This document shows positions 8,568 through 15,989 of a DNA stretch of 30,718 nt, piece by piece (positions within the stretch are counted from its first letter, which is position 1; each line of letters begins with the position of its first letter). Made by a program: the position numbers and the translations under genes. This DNA comes from CAZYBU01 sp964645775 (lineage in GTDB: Bacteria > Spirochaetota > UBA4802 > UBA5550), in the NCBI GenBank assembly GCA_964645775.1, contig CAZYBU010000038.1:1-30718 (forward strand). The letters are read 5' to 3'. The notes under the pieces were generated by a model, which was not told where the DNA came from, made no database searches, and was given only the letters and a program-made list of their open reading frames with translations.

Positions 8568-9191
8568 ATGAAGTTGGGGAAAAAACAGATAGGAATACTC
8601 ATTGTCCTTACCATTGGAATAGTAATGGTTTTTCTTCCTGGTAACCAGGAGGCCATGGAAAAGAAAAAGCAAGAGACTCAGTCCGAAGTACTCATGGGGA
8701 CAGTAAACAAGATTACGCCTTTCGAGTTATCAGACATGATTCTTTCAGGGAAAAGGGACTATCAGCTCATTGATATCCGAGATAAGAAAAAATACGAAGA
8801 AGAGACAATTAAAACAGCGATTAATATTTCGCATGAAAAGATAATGCAAAGGGAAATCTACGAAAATCAGGTGAGTGATTTCCAGCGGGTAATTATCTTT
8901 TCCGATCAACCGGACCAGTTAGCCCAGACATGGGTCACATTAAGCACCACCGGGAAAAAGGTATATATTCTCGAGGGCGGTTATAAGGCGTGGGAAAACA
9001 AGATAATGGAACCTGAATTACCGGATAATCCGACTGCCGATGAAGTGGCCCATTACAGAAAAGCCCGATCATTATCGGCCTTTTATAAAGGTGAAGGCGC
9101 CCCTGAAATCTCGCCCATTGCCGGTCCCGCGCGCTCTTCAGCTCCCATGGGATTACGTAAGAAAAAGAAACTTAAAGGTTGCGGAATATAA
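8568..9191 (+). CDS. Membrane-anchored rhodanese-fold protein lacking the catalytic cysteine, with a lone C-terminal Cys
   Basis: A 207-residue protein with an N-terminal signal anchor (about residues 8-24) and a rhodanese-like domain (about 45-150), shown by YQLIDIRDKKKYEEETIKTAIN and VYILEGGYKAW. In active rhodaneses a CRSGxR-type loop follows the central strand. Here the equivalent position reads VIIFSDQPD, with Ser112 in place of cysteine. The only cysteine in the whole protein is Cys205, third from the end in a KKKKLKGCGI tail, after a flexible Pro/Ala/Ser stretch. By inference the domain could bind sulfur-carrying partners while the tail cysteine carries persulfide or a metal. AGGAGG precedes the ATG, 8 nt after the transporter gene. 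It is the last gene before the operon terminator. Confidence 0.82.
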   Translation: MKLGKKQIGILIVLTIGIVMVFLPGNQEAMEKKKQETQSEVLMGTVNKITPFELSDMILSGKRDYQLIDIRDKKKYEEETIKTAINISHEKIMQREIYENQVSDFQRVIIFSDQPDQLAQTWVTLSTTGKKVYILEGGYKAWENKIMEPELPDNPTADEVAHYRKARSLSAFYKGEGAPEISPIAGPARSSAPMGLRKKKKLKGCGI

Positions 9192-9226
9192 TCTTACCTG
9201 AGCGATTAAATTGAGCGAAAAGACAG

Positions 9227-9253
9227 GGTGTCCCATAAGGGCACCTTTTTTTT
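9227..9253 (+). terminator. Rho-independent terminator of the sulfur operon
   Basis: GGTGTCC (9227-9233) pairs with GGGCACC (9239-9245), including one G-U pair, around a 5-nt loop. Eight T residues follow at 9246-9253. It lies 35 nt after the rhodanese-fold gene. Confidence 0.85.
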
Positions 9254-9323
9254 ATTATTGCGCCTTAAACCTGCACATATCTTATGAACGGTAACGCCTT
9301 CGCCGCCAGGTTGATATCCTACC

Positions 9324-9521
9324 ATGGACGCTCTCTCCATCAACGATCAGGGTATCGCTGAGGTCGATATCAGGCGTTGTATCGGGTGCGGAGTATGTGT
9401 TATCCGGTGCACTGAAGAGGCTCTATACCTCCAGCGGAAGGACGAATCCGCTGTGAGAGTACCCCCGGAGAACGAGGCAGCCAGGATGATGACCCTGGCA
9501 AAGAAGAGGGGTATCCTCTAA
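9324..9521 (+). pseudogene. Single 4Fe-4S ferredoxin fragment, probable C-terminal relic
   Basis: The 65-codon frame contains one cluster motif (RRCIGCGVCVIRC) and then LYLQRK, VPPENEAARMMTLAKKRG. That ending resembles the C-terminal part of larger 4Fe-4S dicluster proteins, in which a first cluster and a QMDAL-like stretch precede the second cluster. Here the frame opens exactly at MDAL. The first cluster is missing, a stop lies just upstream, and no Shine-Dalgarno is present. It sits alone after the operon terminator. It could instead be a genuine small ferredoxin expressed from its own weak signals, but a relic is more likely. Confidence 0.55.
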
Positions 9522-9538
9522 CATCATGTATTTATATA

Positions 9539-9569
9539 TTGACTTTTTCAATATTCCCATAATTACAAT
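9539..9569 (+). promoter_or_regulatory. Candidate promoter for the acetate permease
   Basis: TTGACT at 9539-9544 and TACAAT at 9564-9569 are separated by 19 bp, a little longer than ideal, in an AT-rich gap directly ahead of the permease. The start codon is 36 nt downstream. Confidence 0.4.
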
Positions 9570-9604
9570 AAAGAGAAATATACCATACATTCCCGGAGGA
9601 GACT

Positions 9605-10171
9605 ATGAGTGATGTAAAAACAGGAAATCCCGCGGTGGTGGGGCTGGCCGGCTTCGGACTGACCACGCTTATTCTGCAGTTCCACAACGTGGGCTGGTGC
9701 GGTATAGGCCCGGTGCTTTCCATGGCTCTTATTTTCGGAGGACTGGCCCAGATGATCGCCGGTTTCCAGGAACAGAAAACAGGAAATAACTTCGGCTACA
9801 GCGCCTTTGTATCTTACGGGGCATTCTGGATCGGGCTCGGTATTATCTGGCTACTCAACTATTTTGGAATCTACAAACTCTCCACCACGGATGTAGGATG
9901 GTACCTGGTGGCATGGACCCTCTACACAGCCATGATGTGGGTCGCCTCTCTGAGAATTCACACAGCTATGGCTTTTACCTTCAGCACACTGCTGCTGGGA
10001 TTCATCCTTCTCGATCTGGGTCACTTCGGCTTTCCCATAATGAACAAGGTGGCCGGGTATGAGCTCATTGTCTGCGCCCTGAGCGCCTGGTACATGATGT
10101 TCGGCATCATCCTCAATGACGTGGCGGGTAAAGAGATATTGCCTATGGGCAAGCCCTGGGTTAAGAGTTAA
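9605..10171 (+). CDS. satP: Acetate/succinate uptake permease (GPR1/FUN34/YaaH family)
   Basis: A 188-residue integral membrane protein with six predicted helices and the family signature NPAVVGLAGFGLTT at residues 8-21. This family (AceTr) moves acetate, and sometimes succinate, across the inner membrane. The length is typical for bacterial SatP. GGAGGAG directly precedes ATG 9605. It is a single gene with its own candidate promoter. Nearby class I fumarase and an isocitrate-dehydrogenase-like enzyme are consistent with use of acetate or C4 acids, but they are separate transcription units. Confidence 0.92.
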   Translation: MSDVKTGNPAVVGLAGFGLTTLILQFHNVGWCGIGPVLSMALIFGGLAQMIAGFQEQKTGNNFGYSAFVSYGAFWIGLGIIWLLNYFGIYKLSTTDVGWYLVAWTLYTAMMWVASLRIHTAMAFTFSTLLLGFILLDLGHFGFPIMNKVAGYELIVCALSAWYMMFGIILNDVAGKEILPMGKPWVKS

Positions 10172-10586
10172 TTCTCCCAGCAGACTGAAAGGGTCTATAA
10201 TATGCCGGGAATCTTCGGCATGTTATAGTCCCCAGTAATATGCGAACAAAATGTCCCTTTATATTGGAATATGCTGAAGAGGATATACGCAATAGCGATA
10301 ACTATCATACCCCCACCATAAAAATGAACCCATCCCTTCCTTTTTTTCTGTACAAAAGACAGCTCTCCTTTACCCTTGTACAGGTATAAGAAACTGTTCA
10401 GTTCGTCTGAGTTTGTATAGACCGCGCTGTATCAGACTTTCATGCGGCTAAAGAGAAGCGCAAAGAACGGACAATTACCGGAAAGAAGCGTCCATGGTAA
10501 CCTCATATACGGATATTGATACCCATTACCCTCATGACCGGGCCTCATCCACGGCTTAACGGATTTCTACGGGCGAGGTTGGCATC
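10172..10586. other. Gap between permease and fumarase, only a remnant frame on the minus strand
   Basis: About 415 bp without an intact gene. A dyad ATGCCG (10202-10207) / CGGCAT (10216-10221) lies downstream of the permease and could end its transcript, although no T-run follows. The minus strand carries the open remnant at 10195-10431. The last 150 bp before the fumarase contain no strong promoter that I can recognise. Confidence 0.5.
10195..10431 (-). pseudogene. Unidentified membrane-protein C-terminal remnant
   Basis: This stop-to-stop frame of 78 codons reads like real protein: a polar part (SDELNSFLYLYKGKGEL), a basic stretch (QKKRKGWVHFYGGG), then one membrane segment (MIVIAIAYILFSIF), then the stop. 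There is no start codon near its beginning. The first ATG (at 10308) would leave only 37 residues, and reading upstream in the same frame soon meets a TGA at 10432-10434. It therefore looks like the tail of a decayed gene rather than an intact small ORF. I do not recognise the family. Confidence 0.35.
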
Positions 10587-11426
10587 ATGAAGAACATACC
10601 CTATCAGGAAATCGTTAACCGGGTCCGCGAGATGTGCATGAAGGCAAACTTCGAGCTGGGCCGGGATGTCATCGACGCCTTTGACCGGGCCCTGGAGAAG
10701 GAAGAGTCCCCGACAGGTAAGGTAATATTGAACCAGCTCAGGGAGAACGCCGAAATCGCCCGAGAGGAGCGGATCGCCCTCTGCCAGGACACCGGCTTCG
10801 CCGTCTTCTTCGTGGAGCTGGGCGACCGGGTCTCCATAGAGGGCGGCACCCTCACCGAAGCCCTCAACGAGGGCGTCCGCCGGGGCTACGGTGAAGGATA
10901 CCTCCGCAAGTCTATCTGCCATCCCTTTACCCGCGAAAACACCGGGGACAATACCCCGGCCGTTATTCACGTGGAACCGGTTAAAGGAGAAAGACTGAAG
11001 ATCATCCTGGCCCCCAAGGGGGGAGGCAGCGAGAACATGAGCCGGGTCACCATGCTCCGTCCTTCCGATGGGAAGGAGGGCATCATCGACTATATCGTGA
11101 ACCGGGTAAAAGAATCGGGGGCCAATCCCTGTCCCCCCATCGTTGTGGGTGTCGGGATCGGCGGCACCTTCGAAAAAGCGGCCCTTATCGCCAAGCGCTC
11201 CCTTCTTCGGCCCCTCGGCTCCGGTAACCCGGACCCGGAACTCGACGAGATGGAGCGGCGAATACTTGAGAAGGTCAACCGCCTCGGTATCGGTCCCCAG
11301 GGCCTGGGAGGCAGAACAACGGCCCTGGCCGTTCATATCGAGATGCATCCCTGCCATATCGCTTCCCTTCCCCTGGCGGTGAACATCAATTGCCACTCCA
11401 GCCGCCACGAAGAGTACGAGTTCTAA
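10587..11426 (+). CDS. Class I fumarate hydratase, alpha subunit
   Basis: A 279-residue protein of the two-subunit class I fumarase / L-tartrate dehydratase alpha family, which interconverts fumarate and malate in the cytoplasm using a labile 4Fe-4S cluster. Landmarks are Cys66 in ALCQDTG, GGGSEN at 146-150, Cys182 in ANPCPP, GIGGTFE, and Cys269 near the end. The spacing of Cys66, Cys182 and Cys269 agrees with the three cluster ligands of the family. The beta subunit follows 10 nt later. Tartrate dehydratase is an alternative because the sequences are very close. The adjoining malic-enzyme relic favours a fumarate/malate role. Confidence 0.9.
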   Translation: MKNIPYQEIVNRVREMCMKANFELGRDVIDAFDRALEKEESPTGKVILNQLRENAEIAREERIALCQDTGFAVFFVELGDRVSIEGGTLTEALNEGVRRGYGEGYLRKSICHPFTRENTGDNTPAVIHVEPVKGERLKIILAPKGGGSENMSRVTMLRPSDGKEGIIDYIVNRVKESGANPCPPIVVGVGIGGTFEKAALIAKRSLLRPLGSGNPDPELDEMERRILEKVNRLGIGPQGLGGRTTALAVHIEMHPCHIASLPLAVNINCHSSRHEEYEF

Positions 11427-11436
11427 GGAGGCGAGC

Positions 11437-11991
11437 ATGGCCGAGTACAGACTGACCACGCCCCTGGATGATGATGCGGTCAATAAACTGAAGATCGGGG
11501 ACAGGGTCCTCCTCTCCGGCATCATATACACGGGCCGGGACGCCGCCCATAAACGTCTCGTGGACCTCATCGAAAAGGGCGAAAACCTGCCCGTGGACCT
11601 CGCGGGACAGGTGATCTATTACGTGGGCCCCACGCCGGCCCGGCCCGGCAGGCCCATCGGCTCCGCTGGCCCTACCTCCAGTTACCGCGTGGACTCCTGT
11701 ACACCGACGCTTCTAACCCTGGGCCTCAAGGGGATGATCGGCAAGGGGAACCGTAACCCGGAAGTGATCGAGGCCATGAAGAAGCACAAAGCCGTCTATT
11801 TCGCGGCAACGGGCGGGACAGGGGCCCTCATCGCCCGGCACATTACAAGCTCCGAGGTAGTGGCCTACGAAGACCTGGGACCGGAGGCCATCCGGCGCCT
11901 GGAGGTGGAAGATTTCCCGGTCATCGTCATTAACGACGTGGAGGGAAACGACCTCTACCGCCAGGGAGTTGAAGAGTACGGTTTCAACTGA
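11437..11991 (+). CDS. Class I fumarate hydratase, beta subunit
   Basis: A 184-residue beta subunit with the conserved blocks LLSGIIYTGRDAAHKR, YYVGPTPARPGRPIGSAGPTSSYR, MIGKGNR and YFAATGGTGALIA. It supplies the half of the active site that binds the dicarboxylate. The gene starts 10 nt after the alpha subunit with GGAGG upstream, so the two are co-translated. Immediately after its stop codon the DNA continues as recognisable malic enzyme sequence (see the relic at 11992), which suggests the ancestral operon was fumarase alpha, beta, malic enzyme. Confidence 0.92.
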   Translation: MAEYRLTTPLDDDAVNKLKIGDRVLLSGIIYTGRDAAHKRLVDLIEKGENLPVDLAGQVIYYVGPTPARPGRPIGSAGPTSSYRVDSCTPTLLTLGLKGMIGKGNRNPEVIEAMKKHKAVYFAATGGTGALIARHITSSEVVAYEDLGPEAIRRLEVEDFPVIVINDVEGNDLYRQGVEEYGFN

Positions 11992-12284
11992 TTCAACGTA
12001 TGGTATACCCACGGCGTTTCCAGTATTTCTACTTTTATCCGGGATAACAATGACCTCTCCTTCGATCTTTCCAATCGGGGAAACCTGGTGGCCGTGGTCT
12101 CCGATTCCACGCGTGTCCTGGGGGACGGGGACTGCATCCCTCCCGGGGGCCTGGGCGCCATGGACCGGATAAAATCATCGATTTCGTGAAGATGGCGGAA
12201 CCGAGCTTCGGGGGCGGGAATATTGATCCTTTTTTGTTTGCGCCTGAAAGCATTTTCAGGAATCATTGCCGATATGGAGAATAA
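11992..12284 (+). pseudogene. Decayed malic enzyme remnant
   Basis: Directly after the fumarase beta stop, frame 11992-12189 reads WYTHGVSSISTFIRD, then LSFDLSNRGNLVAVVSDS and TRVLGDGD, which aligns with the malic enzyme blocks YTPGVA, GNLVAVVTDGTRVLGLGDIGP. After a frameshift near 12168 the text resumes as DKIIDFVKMAEPSFGGGNID and APESIF, matching the later block FVK-EPTFGGINLEDI-APECF. The 5' part, the segment between these blocks (including the lysine region) and the whole NAD(P)-binding domain are missing. The gene is therefore dead. Malic enzyme converts malate to pyruvate and CO2, the step after fumarase. Confidence 0.75.
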
Positions 12285-14412
12285 AAAGGAAAGAGTGAGC
12301 AGGGAGGGTGACAACTGCTGGCGAGTTGAACCTTCCCGAAGAGTCCGAATTTTTACCGATACCGCCACCTACTTTGAGGCCTTTGCCGATGCCGTAGAGT
12401 CGGCCCGGGAGACCGTCTTTATCGCCGGATGGGACCTCCATAGCCAGATGGAATTGCGCAGAGGCGATTCACGCCGCAAGCTGACTCAGCTCGGAAAGAT
12501 TCTTGAAGAGTCGGTGAAGAAGAACAGGTCTCTGAATATCTATATTCTTCTATGGGACTTTGCCATGCTCTACCTCAAGGAGAGAGAACTTTTTCCCCTG
12601 GTACGTCTCGGTTGGAAGACCAACCGCAGGATACACTTCCGTACGGATGGAAAGCATCCGCTGGCCGCCAGTCATCATCAGAAGATTATCGTTGTTGACG
12701 ATCATATCGGTTTCTCCGGCGGAGTAGATCTTTCCCAGTGGCGCTGGGACACGGCCGATCATTTTCCCGAAGATGAAAGAAGGATCGATCCTGACGGGAA
12801 GAGCTATATCCCCTTTCATGACATGCAGATGGGAGTCGAAGGAGAGGCTGCCAGAGCCCTGGGTGAGCTTTTCCGACAAAGGTGGAAAAGGGTGACCGAT
12901 GAAGAGCTCCCCCCTTCAGGGGGAGCGAGTATGCGGTGGCCGGGTGAATGGCCAGTCGACTTTGAGAATGTGGATGTATCGCTGGCCTTAACATGGCCGG
13001 CTTTCCGGCAGGAAAAATCGATCCGGCAGGTGGAGAAACTTCATCTCGATTCGTTCCGGGCCGCGCGTAAATGGATATATATCGAGAACCAGTACCTGAC
13101 TTCAGCCAGCATCATCGAAGGTCTCTGTGAAGCACTGGAAAAGGATGAAGGGGCGGAAGTGGTAATCATCCTTCCGAAAAGGTTGCCCGGATGGCTCCAA
13201 GAGGGGACCATGGGCTTCATGCGGGAGAGGGCTCTTCGGCACCTTCTGGAGAGTGACAGGCACGGGCGTCTGCTTATCCGGTATCCTTCCTGGAAAGAGG
13301 ATGACGGAGAGGAACAGATGATCATGGTCCACGCCAAATGCACGATAATTGACGAAAGGTTTCTGAGGGTGGGTTCGGCCAACCTGAGCAATCGATCAAT
13401 GGGCGTGGACAGCGAGTGTGATCTTGTTGTCGAGGCGGAACCGGGTTCAGGAACGGAACAGAAGATAACCCGCGTCCGGAACACTCTCCTGGCCCGGCAT
13501 CTTTCAGTCCGCGAGCAGGAGGTCAGGACCCTGATAGAAAGGACAGGTTCCCTGATACAGACCATCCGGAACCTGGAGGGCAGAGAACATTCATTAAGAG
13601 AACTCCATCCTGCTTATCCCTGGGCGCCCGCTTCACTTATTCCCCGAGTCTCTCCCTATGATCCGGAACGTCCCATTGACCCGGAAGAGTTTCTCCGAAT
13701 CACCATGCCGGAGCCATCGAAAATTGAACTGCGAGGTTCCATCCTTCCCCTTTTGATGATTATCGCTGTCTTTCTTATCATGGCCGCCCTCTGGCGCTGG
13801 TCTCCCCTTAATCAGTGGATTCAGCCGGAGATCCTCAGGGAGTACGTCTCGATGTTGAGAGAAAGCCCCTGGGAAGTTCCGGTGATCATCGCCACCTATT
13901 CCGCCGGCTCCTTCATGATGATTCCCCTGACCGCCATGGTCTCTGCCACGGCCTTAATCTATGACACTCTGCCCGCGTTTTTTCTGGCCCTTGGTGGGTC
14001 CTGGCTGGCGGCCATGCTGACCTACCTGGTGGGAGCCCGATTTTCGATTCACAGAATAGCAGGTAGATGGGTTCATGAACTGAACACACGGATGAAGACA
14101 GGCAGCGTCCTTATCGTGGCGGCCCTTCGGCTTGTGCCGGTGGCACCCTTTACGGTTGTCAACCTGGTGGCGGGTTCTCTGAAGGTTTCAGCTCCCATTT
14201 TTGGGGCGGGGACCTTCCTCGGGCTTGTGCCCGGCACGGCCGCCGTTATCCTGGTTACGGGCCAGGTTACGCGAATTATTACCAACCCGGAACCGGAGAC
14301 GATTCTGGTGGGTGCGGCTGTTATTCTTACCGTTTTGATCATCATTGCTCTGGCCACCTGGTGGGCCCGCCGGCTCCTCAAAAAAAACCGGAAAGAAAAG
14401 CAGAAGAGATAA
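12274..14412 (+). CDS. Phospholipase D-like protein fused to a VTT/DedA-type membrane domain
   Basis: A 712-residue, two-part protein. Residues 25-435 form a PLD-superfamily catalytic unit with two HKD motifs: His135/Lys137/Asp142 in HHQKIIVVDD, and His353/Lys355/Asp360 in VHAKCTIID followed by GSANLSNRS. Residues 485-700 form a VTT (SNARE-associated/DedA-like) domain with several membrane helices and a basic C-terminal tail. PLD enzymes of this kind act on phosphodiesters of phospholipids, for example in cardiolipin synthesis or phospholipid turnover. The VTT part may scramble or flip lipids, which is inferred from the family. ATG 12274 is preferred to upstream codons that lie within the malic-enzyme relic. 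The EEP gene starts 6 nt later, so the two form an operon. Confidence 0.88.
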   Translation: MENKKERVSREGDNCWRVEPSRRVRIFTDTATYFEAFADAVESARETVFIAGWDLHSQMELRRGDSRRKLTQLGKILEESVKKNRSLNIYILLWDFAMLYLKERELFPLVRLGWKTNRRIHFRTDGKHPLAASHHQKIIVVDDHIGFSGGVDLSQWRWDTADHFPEDERRIDPDGKSYIPFHDMQMGVEGEAARALGELFRQRWKRVTDEELPPSGGASMRWPGEWPVDFENVDVSLALTWPAFRQEKSIRQVEKLHLDSFRAARKWIYIENQYLTSASIIEGLCEALEKDEGAEVVIILPKRLPGWLQEGTMGFMRERALRHLLESDRHGRLLIRYPSWKEDDGEEQMIMVHAKCTIIDERFLRVGSANLSNRSMGVDSECDLVVEAEPGSGTEQKITRVRNTLLARHLSVREQEVRTLIERTGSLIQTIRNLEGREHSLRELHPAYPWAPASLIPRVSPYDPERPIDPEEFLRITMPEPSKIELRGSILPLLMIIAVFLIMAALWRWSPLNQWIQPEILREYVSMLRESPWEVPVIIATYSAGSFMMIPLTAMVSATALIYDTLPAFFLALGGSWLAAMLTYLVGARFSIHRIAGRWVHELNTRMKTGSVLIVAALRLVPVAPFTVVNLVAGSLKVSAPIFGAGTFLGLVPGTAAVILVTGQVTRIITNPEPETILVGAAVILTVLIIIALATWWARRLLKKNRKEKQKR

Positions 14413-14418
14413 CAGGGG

Positions 14419-15117
14419 ATGGCCGGGCTTACGATCGCGACCTACAATATTCACTCCTGCATAGGGAGGGACGGACGGTATGATCCCTCCCGGGTAGCCC
14501 GGGTCATCCGGGAAACTGGTGCGGACATCGTTGCCCTGCAGGAGGTAGACAACGGATATCGGATAAAAGCCGCATGGGAGATGATTTCCATTTTGGAAAA
14601 TGAGACCGGCATGAAGGCCGTTGTGGGTCCCACCCTTTATTCAACGGGCGGTTTTTTTGGAAACGTGATCCTTACGGGTTATCCTGTCATGGACGCGGGT
14701 CGTTACTCCATGGGGGTCAGACCCTATGAACCGAGAGGTCTCATAGTTTTTCGGCCGGGTGGCGACGCGGAGGGAATCACCATCCTGGCCACTCACCTGG
14801 GACTCAGAATAAGGGAAAGAAAAAATCAGGTGGCCCGCCTGCGGGAGATACTGGCGGATAACTCCGAAAGGCCCGTGGTCCTGGCAGGTGATTTTAATGA
14901 CTGGATACCCTTTAGTCCCACTGCCCGCTCAATTCTGGGTCATGGAGGTAAAGGTACCTGTCTCCATACCTGGCCATCCGCCTTCCCTCTCTTTCCCCTG
15001 GACCGGCTCCTGTCGGACCCGCCGGCACTCCTCAGCAGGCTTCGGGTACACAGGACGGAAACAAGCCGTCTTGCTTCGGATCATCTGCCCCTTCTCGGCG
15101 ATATTGAGATCCCCTGA
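14419..15117 (+). CDS. Endonuclease/exonuclease/phosphatase-family protein
   Basis: A 232-residue EEP-fold enzyme. Visible active-site elements are Asn10 in TYNIHSC, Glu42 in LQEVD, the GDFNDW block, and Asp221-His222 in ASDHLPL. EEP proteins are metal-dependent phosphodiesterases or phosphatases that act on nucleic acids or phospholipid and inositol phosphates. It begins 6 nt after the PLD-VTT gene, and the two families often occur together, so a lipid phosphodiester substrate is more likely than DNA. It has no signal peptide. The start has no strong ribosome binding site and may be translationally coupled. Confidence 0.85.
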   Translation: MAGLTIATYNIHSCIGRDGRYDPSRVARVIRETGADIVALQEVDNGYRIKAAWEMISILENETGMKAVVGPTLYSTGGFFGNVILTGYPVMDAGRYSMGVRPYEPRGLIVFRPGGDAEGITILATHLGLRIRERKNQVARLREILADNSERPVVLAGDFNDWIPFSPTARSILGHGGKGTCLHTWPSAFPLFPLDRLLSDPPALLSRLRVHRTETSRLASDHLPLLGDIEIP

Positions 15118-15232
15118 GGTCACATAGTAGAGCTTTTTATGGCAAATAAAGTTAAGAAATAAATAGTGAAAATAATTTGAAATTACTCGGCTATATATAC
15201 ACATTGTGACAGATATGCAGGAGGAACAGGTG

Positions 15233-15982
15233 ATGATACAGAGAATACCGGCGGCTTTTCTGGCAGTGGCTTTGATGCTCGTACCTGCTGCTGGAAAGCA
15301 GATCGCGAAAAAGGGTATCGTAAACTTCTTAGCCGGGTCCGTTACTATCGAGTACCGCGGTACGAAAACCGCGGCAAAGGTGGGGGACGAGCTCAGAGAG
15401 GGAATGGCTGTCGTAACGGGAGCGAATTCTCAGGTTGATCTCTATTTCGGCGAGGAACGGGTCATCAAGGTTCTTGAGAACAGCCGATTCGAGATAACAG
15501 AGCTTATGGTCACAGAGAAAAAAGATTCTTCCAGCTTTTTTCTTAAGGCGGGAAAGATATTCACCCGGATAAAGGACAAGCTGGACAAGGATGAGGAATT
15601 CAAGGTCAGGACAAACACGGCCACGGCCGCTGTCCGGGGAACCGAGTTCTACATTGAAGAAGACGAGGAATCTGTCGTGGCCTGCACAAAGGGAAGCGTT
15701 AATGTCGAAAATGAAGATTCCCGCGTTGTCCTGAAGGAGGGTCAGGAGGTCCCTCTTGCGGGACAGGGCCGCCTCGCCATTCAGCGGTTGAAGAAAGACA
15801 GGCTTCAGCATATCATGAATATAAAGGACCAGGTTCGAGACCTCCGAAAGGATTTCCGGGAGCAGTTCATAAACCAGCGGATGGATATACGGAATCTTAA
15901 GGACCAGAAGGAAAAATTCAGGGAAGACCTGGAGAAGAACCGGGATAAGTTTAAGAGACCCTTCAAGGGGAATATGTTTTAA
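15233..15982 (+). CDS. Secreted FecR-domain protein with charged helical tail
   Basis: A 249-residue protein with a signal peptide (about residues 1-20, hydrophobic core AAFLAVALMLVPAAG). A FecR domain covers roughly 30-180, with the typical GSVTI, VGDELREGMAVVTG, VRTNTATAAVRGTEF and VVLKEGQEV blocks. A highly charged, probably coiled-coil tail covers 185-249. Without a sigma-regulator partner, such FecR proteins are envelope or periplasmic proteins of unclear role. AGGAGG at 15219-15224 sits 8 nt before ATG 15233, with GTG 15230 a possible alternative. GTG 15206 lies upstream of that site and is rejected. The gene is convergent with the next one, only 7 nt apart. Confidence 0.85.
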   Translation: MIQRIPAAFLAVALMLVPAAGKQIAKKGIVNFLAGSVTIEYRGTKTAAKVGDELREGMAVVTGANSQVDLYFGEERVIKVLENSRFEITELMVTEKKDSSSFFLKAGKIFTRIKDKLDKDEEFKVRTNTATAAVRGTEFYIEEDEESVVACTKGSVNVENEDSRVVLKEGQEVPLAGQGRLAIQRLKKDRLQHIMNIKDQVRDLRKDFREQFINQRMDIRNLKDQKEKFREDLEKNRDKFKRPFKGNMF

Positions 15983-15989
15983 AACAGAT

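Noticed and set aside
10545..11570. 341-codon minus-strand frame opposite the fumarase genes
   Set aside because: It is antisense to two clear fumarase subunits, has no family match by eye, and is explained by GC-rich codon bias on the opposite strand.
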